Source: Candidatus Kapaibacterium sp.
Lineage (GTDB): Bacteria; Bacteroidota; Ignavibacteria; Kapaibacteriales; UBA961
Assembly (NCBI GenBank): GCA_023253875.1
Contig: JALRFC010000041.1
Coordinates: 1 to 10,412, forward strand
Direction of reading: 5' to 3'
Length of the DNA stretch: 10,412 nucleotides
A model generated the notes under the pieces. The model saw only the letters and a program-made list of their open reading frames with translations. It was not told where the DNA came from and made no database searches. Shown one piece after another: positions 7,005 to 10,412 of this stretch (its first letter is position 1; the number at the start of each line of letters is the position of its first letter). The translations under genes were made by a program, and so were the position numbers.

Positions 7005-7889
7005 TCACAATGCATGTTTTCCACTCATTGGGATTTCATGCAATACTTCAATTAGTCTATCAGCTTGCTGATGTGTCAACAATGTTTCCTTCACCAACAA
7101 TTCGATTCCTGCTTTGCTTATTGAGCAATATAATGCGTCCATTCCTGGAATGGATGCCATTGCAGTTCTATGTGCACGAATGGTGGATTCATCCATTCTA
7201 ATGAGCGGACCTGTTAAACCCGCGATGATTGATTGTTGTGACTGCAAGGCCTGATGTGCTCGATCAAGCACTGTAGATTGAATCTTCGGTAAAAAGACTT
7301 CTGCAGGAACATTGGCCTTAGCTGCCAATTCAGCGGAATATGCTGTGAGTATCGTGAGAAAATTGGCCGAAATGACAGCAGTGGCATGATATAGTTCTTT
7401 GAGCTGTATTGTATATTCATCCAAAAAGAAAGGAATACCATTCAATGACTCGATGAAAAGCGACATGATTGCTCTATCATCACTTTCGCATTCTATTCCC
7501 CAAGGTATTGATGCAATATCTTCAACACTTTGTACACTTTGAAATGGATGCATAGCAATAGCTTTCAAAAAGGAATTCTGCCCGAATAGAACTTCTCTTC
7601 GTAGTGCTCCGGAACAATGGATGAGCATGCATGCCTGTTCATCATTGTACATCTGATGGATTTGCTGAGTGATAGCATCGATCTCTTTATCCGGAATTGC
7701 CAAAATAATGGCATCAGTATTCTTCGGTATGTCTGCAATCTGTGTAAGGATCGGCACATGCACTGTACTCGCGGATTCATGCTTGGATTCATTGCGAATA
7801 AGCAACCAAGAAAGTCTGCCGGTTTTCTTCACAGCTTCAGCAAGCGCGCTTCCGAGTGCACCAAATCCTATGATACCGATTGCATTCAT
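7005..7889 (-). CDS. Rossmann-fold and DUF2520 domain protein, predicted NAD(P)-dependent oxidoreductase, 294 aa
   Basis: An N-terminal dinucleotide-binding Rossmann domain carries GFGALG (8-13), AIPDKEI (64-70), HCSGAL (91-96) and HPFQSV (114-119). A helical C-terminal domain carries ELYHATAVISANFL (about 165-178) and LTGPLIRMDESTIRAH (about 224-239). Both match the Rossmann-like plus DUF2520 architecture, distantly related to pyrroline-5-carboxylate and ketopantoate reductases. The substrate is unknown in the literature I recall; NAD(P) binding is inferred from the glycine motif. The length is normal for the family. The ATG at 7889 overlaps the cysS stop as ATGA, so it is probably translated after cysS by coupling. 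There is no signal peptide, so it should be cytosolic. Confidence 0.87.
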   Translation of the reverse strand: MNAIGIIGFGALGSALAEAVKKTGRLSWLLIRNESKHESASTVHVPILTQIADIPKNTDAIILAIPDKEIDAITQQIHQMYNDEQACMLIHCSGALRREVLFGQNSFLKAIAMHPFQSVQSVEDIASIPWGIECESDDRAIMSLFIESLNGIPFFLDEYTIQLKELYHATAVISANFLTILTAYSAELAAKANVPAEVFLPKIQSTVLDRAHQALQSQQSIIAGLTGPLIRMDESTIRAHRTAMASIPGMDALYCSISKAGIELLVKETLLTHQQADRLIEVLHEIPMSGKHAL

Positions 7890-9340
7890 TCTTTGATGAT
7901 TGAATATGAGTCTTTCGTATCTTTGATCGCAAATCCCAATGCAGCAATCTGCTTTCGCATATCATCCGCGAGAGCAAAATCTCTGGTTGCTTTGGCATTC
8001 CAACGAATTTCCGCGAGTTTTTTGACTTCATCGGGAATAGATTCTTCTGGTCTTGGTGCAATTGTCCAGACTGCAATAATGTCATTGATATCATTCATGA
8101 GTTCAAGAAAGGAAGGTCTATCTCTATTCGAAAGAATATGTGCCGGAGTATTTTTCATGAAAGTGAATAAGGCTTCAATCGCTTTAGGCATATGTAAATC
8201 ATCACATAAAGCACCGAAAAATTCTTGTTTTAATTGATATAATTCTTCTGCATGATGATCATGTCCAACATTCCCTTCAAAACAAGCATAGATATACTCT
8301 TGCACTCTCTTTCTGGCTTTTGAGGCTGATTCTACTCCAAATTCAGTGAAATTGAACACAGACCCATAATGTGCATTCACCATCGAAAATCGAATATCCA
8401 ATGGGTCCATGCCTTTGTTCAATAAGTCTTGAAGAGTATAAAAATTACCCAATGACTTACTCATCTTTTTACCTTCAACTTCGAGAAATTCATTGTGGCA
8501 CCAAAACTGTGCAGTTTCACATCCATACCCTGCTTTACTCTGAGCAATTTCATCCTCATGATGAGGAAATCGCAAATCCACTCCTCCTGTGTGAATGTCA
8601 AGCGGAAGACCAAGCAATGCTTGTCCCATCGCGGAACACTCTATATGCCAACCGGGTCTTCCTTTGAGATTCTTCCCTTCGAAAGGAAAATCCCAAAACG
8701 GTTCATTGTCTTTTACTGCTTTCCATAAAACAAAATCACTTACTTGTTCTCGAGAGTATTCATCAGCATCAATGCGTACTCCGGCCTTGAAGTGTTCAAG
8801 ATCAATGGCGAAGAGCCTACCATATTGCTCATGTTCACGCCATTTTGCAACATTGAAATACACACTTCCTTCGGATTCATATGCGAATCCTTGAGAAGAA
8901 ATCGAAACAATCAATGCTTGCATTTCTTTGATATAATCAGTAGCTCTTGGCATGGCAGAAAAATCAGATTTCTTGATGCCAATGAGTTCTAAATCTCTTT
9001 TGAATGCTTGTTCATAGTACAAAGTCAATAATCGCACATTCTCTTTGGGATCGCTCGTCTGCGTACCAAATTCAAACTTCCATTTCGGACTTCCAATTGC
9101 ACTGTCTCTAATTGTTTTATCATCAATATCAGTGATATTCATCACCCATTTCACGCGATATCCACAAATGACGCGAAGTGATCTTTGTAAGATGTCAGGA
9201 AAGAGAAATGATCTCAAATTTCCGATATGTGCATGATCATACACTGTCGGACCACATGAATACATGTGTACTTCACGATCATGAATCGGAGTGAATTCTT
9301 GAACGGATTTAGTGAGCGTATTGTATAGACTTAGTTTCAT
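7886..9340 (-). CDS. cysS: Cysteinyl-tRNA synthetase, 484 aa
   Basis: A class I synthetase that activates cysteine with ATP and charges tRNA-Cys, as a cytosolic monomer. The start MKLSLYNTLTKSVQEF is typical. The HIGH-type motif is HIGN (38-41) and the KMSKS motif is at 292-296. The zinc that recognises cysteine should be held by Cys29 (YSCGPTVYD), Cys235 (WHIECSAMG), His260 and Glu264 (FPHHEDEIAQS), with the same spacing as in E. coli CysS. The C-terminal helical anticodon region runs from about 340 and is a normal length. The ATG at 9340 is the natural start by homology, yet it has no Shine-Dalgarno sequence: the six bases before it (GTCGCC) separate it from the T-run of a terminator-like hairpin. 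Expression therefore needs read-through or a promoter very close by. The downstream gene overlaps it as ATGA. Confidence 0.97.
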   Translation of the reverse strand: MKLSLYNTLTKSVQEFTPIHDREVHMYSCGPTVYDHAHIGNLRSFLFPDILQRSLRVICGYRVKWVMNITDIDDKTIRDSAIGSPKWKFEFGTQTSDPKENVRLLTLYYEQAFKRDLELIGIKKSDFSAMPRATDYIKEMQALIVSISSQGFAYESEGSVYFNVAKWREHEQYGRLFAIDLEHFKAGVRIDADEYSREQVSDFVLWKAVKDNEPFWDFPFEGKNLKGRPGWHIECSAMGQALLGLPLDIHTGGVDLRFPHHEDEIAQSKAGYGCETAQFWCHNEFLEVEGKKMSKSLGNFYTLQDLLNKGMDPLDIRFSMVNAHYGSVFNFTEFGVESASKARKRVQEYIYACFEGNVGHDHHAEELYQLKQEFFGALCDDLHMPKAIEALFTFMKNTPAHILSNRDRPSFLELMNDINDIIAVWTIAPRPEESIPDEVKKLAEIRWNAKATRDFALADDMRKQIAALGFAIKDTKDSYSIIKE

Positions 9341-9346
9341 GGCGAC

Positions 9347-9370
9347 AAAAAAGGCCGGTTGAACCGGCCT
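9347..9370 (-). terminator. Intrinsic terminator or attenuator between asnS and cysS
   Basis: On the minus strand, AGGCCGG (9370-9364) pairs perfectly with CCGGCCT (9358-9352) around a 5-base TTCAA loop, and the U-run TTTTTT (9352-9347) follows. It begins six bases after the asnS stop and ends six bases before the cysS ATG. The GC-rich stem and T-run are a standard rho-independent layout for ending asnS transcripts. Its position also lets it act as a leader attenuator for cysS. Confidence 0.85.
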
Positions 9371-9376
9371 GGAAAA

Positions 9377-10412
9377 TCAGGGGACAATTCTATATATCAT
9401 TCTTGGGAAGGGAATCACTTCGCGTATATGCTCCGCACCGGAAATCCACTTCACAGTTCTTTCTACACCCAAGCCAAATCCTGCATGTGGAACAGAACCA
9501 TATTTTCTCAAATCAAGGAACCATTCAAATTCTTCTCTTGGCAATTGTTCATGTTCAATGCGAGAAAGTAATGCATCAAAATCATCTTCTCTTTGACTTC
9601 CACCGATGATTTCTCCTGCTCCTTCGGGAGCTAGCATGTCCATCGCCAAAGCAACTGTCGGCTGATCGGGATCGCGTTTCATGTAAAATGCTTTCACTTC
9701 TGCTGGATATCTATGAATGATGCATGGTTTATCAAATTGCTGCATGATGGCCTCTTCCTGTGGCGCACCGAAATCTTCGCCCCAAGGAAAATCTATTTGA
9801 ATCTCGGAACCATCTGCCTGTTTTTTATTCAATTTCACATCATTCTTATTCAACCATTCAACAGCTTCGGAATAGCTCATGCGATAAAATGGTCTGCGAA
9901 TCGCTTCGAGTTTTGATACATCACGTCCCATGACAGCCAATTCTTTTTGACATGTTTTGAGCACATATTGCACAATATACTCCACCAAATCTTCGGCCAA
10001 ATCCATATCATCATTCAAATCAAAAAAGGCCATTTCGGGTTCAACCATCCAGAATTCTGTCAAATGTCTTCTTGTTTTGGATTTCTCGGCGCGGAATGTT
10101 GGACCAAATGTATAAACTCTGCCAAGTGCCATCGCACTGGCTTCAGCATATAACTGGCCTGACTGTGACAAATATGCTTTCCCTAGATCAAAATACTTTG
10201 TTTCAAACAATGTGGATGTTCCTTCACATGCATTTGGGGTCAATATTGGCGAATCCATAAGTTTAAAGCCATTTCCATCGAAGAAATCACGAATTGCCTT
10301 TATCACCGCCGCACGGATGCGCATAATGGCATGCTGGCGAGTGCTTCTGAGCCACAAATGGCGATGTTCCATCAAGAATTCAGTCCCATGTTCTTTTGGA
10401 GTTATGGGATAT
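9377..10412 (-). CDS. asnS: Asparaginyl-tRNA synthetase, C-terminal catalytic part (5' end outside the window)
   Basis: A class IIb synthetase that charges tRNA-Asn with asparagine using ATP. The frame continues to the right edge, where it reads YPITPKEHGTEFLMEHRHL, the normal junction after the N-terminal OB-fold anticodon domain; about 100 N-terminal residues are therefore outside. Seen here are the motif 1 region (IRAAVIKAIRDFF ... SPILTP), the substrate stretch YLSQSGQLYAEA, motif 2 FRAEKSKTRRHLTEFWMVEPE, GEIIGGSQRE, and motif 3 GFGLGVERTVKWI near the C-terminus, which ends PFPRMIYRIVP. Motif 2 and GGSQRE are typical of AsnRS as opposed to AspRS. A TTG at 10375 and an ATG at 10372 are internal. 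The stop at 9379-9377 is followed by a strong terminator-like hairpin. Confidence 0.96.
   Translation of the reverse strand, partial: YPITPKEHGTEFLMEHRHLWLRSTRQHAIMRIRAAVIKAIRDFFDGNGFKLMDSPILTPNACEGTSTLFETKYFDLGKAYLSQSGQLYAEASAMALGRVYTFGPTFRAEKSKTRRHLTEFWMVEPEMAFFDLNDDMDLAEDLVEYIVQYVLKTCQKELAVMGRDVSKLEAIRRPFYRMSYSEAVEWLNKNDVKLNKKQADGSEIQIDFPWGEDFGAPQEEAIMQQFDKPCIIHRYPAEVKAFYMKRDPDQPTVALAMDMLAPEGAGEIIGGSQREDDFDALLSRIEHEQLPREEFEWFLDLRKYGSVPHAGFGLGVERTVKWISGAEHIREVIPFPRMIYRIVP

Noticed and set aside
6967..7008. GTG start at 7008 for the secreted protein
   Set aside because: It would put 14 residues, including charged and polar ones, before the signal peptide. GGAG before the ATG at 6966 fits better.
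7617..8237. 206-aa plus-strand open frame opposite cysS and the DUF2520 gene
   Set aside because: It is wholly antisense to two conserved genes, crosses their junction, and shows no recognisable domain or start signal; it looks like a shadow frame.
1..10412. tRNA/rRNA genes, CRISPR arrays, insertion sequences, phage genes or integration sites
   Set aside because: No repeat-spacer pattern, transposase, integrase, terminal inverted repeat or tRNA-like cloverleaf was seen; coding genes fill the window with no gap above about 40 bases.

Overview
The window looks like a stretch of bacterial chromosome, AT-rich (about 40% GC by eye) and almost fully coding. Protein types suggest the Bacteroidota/Chlorobiota (FCB) part of the tree. 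The evidence is a long glutamine-dependent NadE, an IcmF-type G-protein module, a GDP-L-fucose synthase with the extra mid-protein insertion I associate with Bacteroidota homologues, and a DUF2520-type Rossmann protein. This placement is from memory of family resemblance and is only moderately secure. No tRNA, rRNA, CRISPR array, insertion sequence or phage gene was seen.

Layout. Bases 1-866 (+) hold the 3' end of a gene for a B12-mutase G-protein chaperone of the IcmF/MeaI type. It stops right after the linker, where a mutase domain would normally follow. From 867 to the right edge everything is on the minus strand. In transcription order (right to left) it reads: asnS (5' end outside the window), an intrinsic-terminator-like hairpin, cysS, a DUF2520 Rossmann protein, a small secreted protein, GDP-L-fucose synthase, a GT83/PMT-like membrane glycosyltransferase, NAD synthetase nadE, a small YkgJ-type cysteine-cluster protein, and an acidic protein of unknown function. 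The last minus-strand stop codon directly abuts the stop codon of the plus-strand gene.

How the genes fit together. From cysS down to the acidic gene, nearly every junction is a stop/start overlap (ATGA, TGATG, or 11 bp) or a gap of at most 38 bp. That points to one polycistronic unit with translational coupling. Its contents are mixed: tRNA charging (AsnRS, CysRS), NAD synthesis, and surface-glycan supply and transfer (GDP-L-fucose synthase and a lipid-linked-sugar transferase), with unassigned proteins between. The only break is the hairpin plus T-run between asnS and cysS, which lies only six bases before the cysS start codon.

I did not find an obvious undescribed system such as a defence island, new RNA or mobile element. 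The points most worth a second look are the IcmF-like protein without a C-terminal mutase, the terminator or attenuator pressed against the cysS start, the duplicated start region of the glycosyltransferase, and the three proteins of unknown function.
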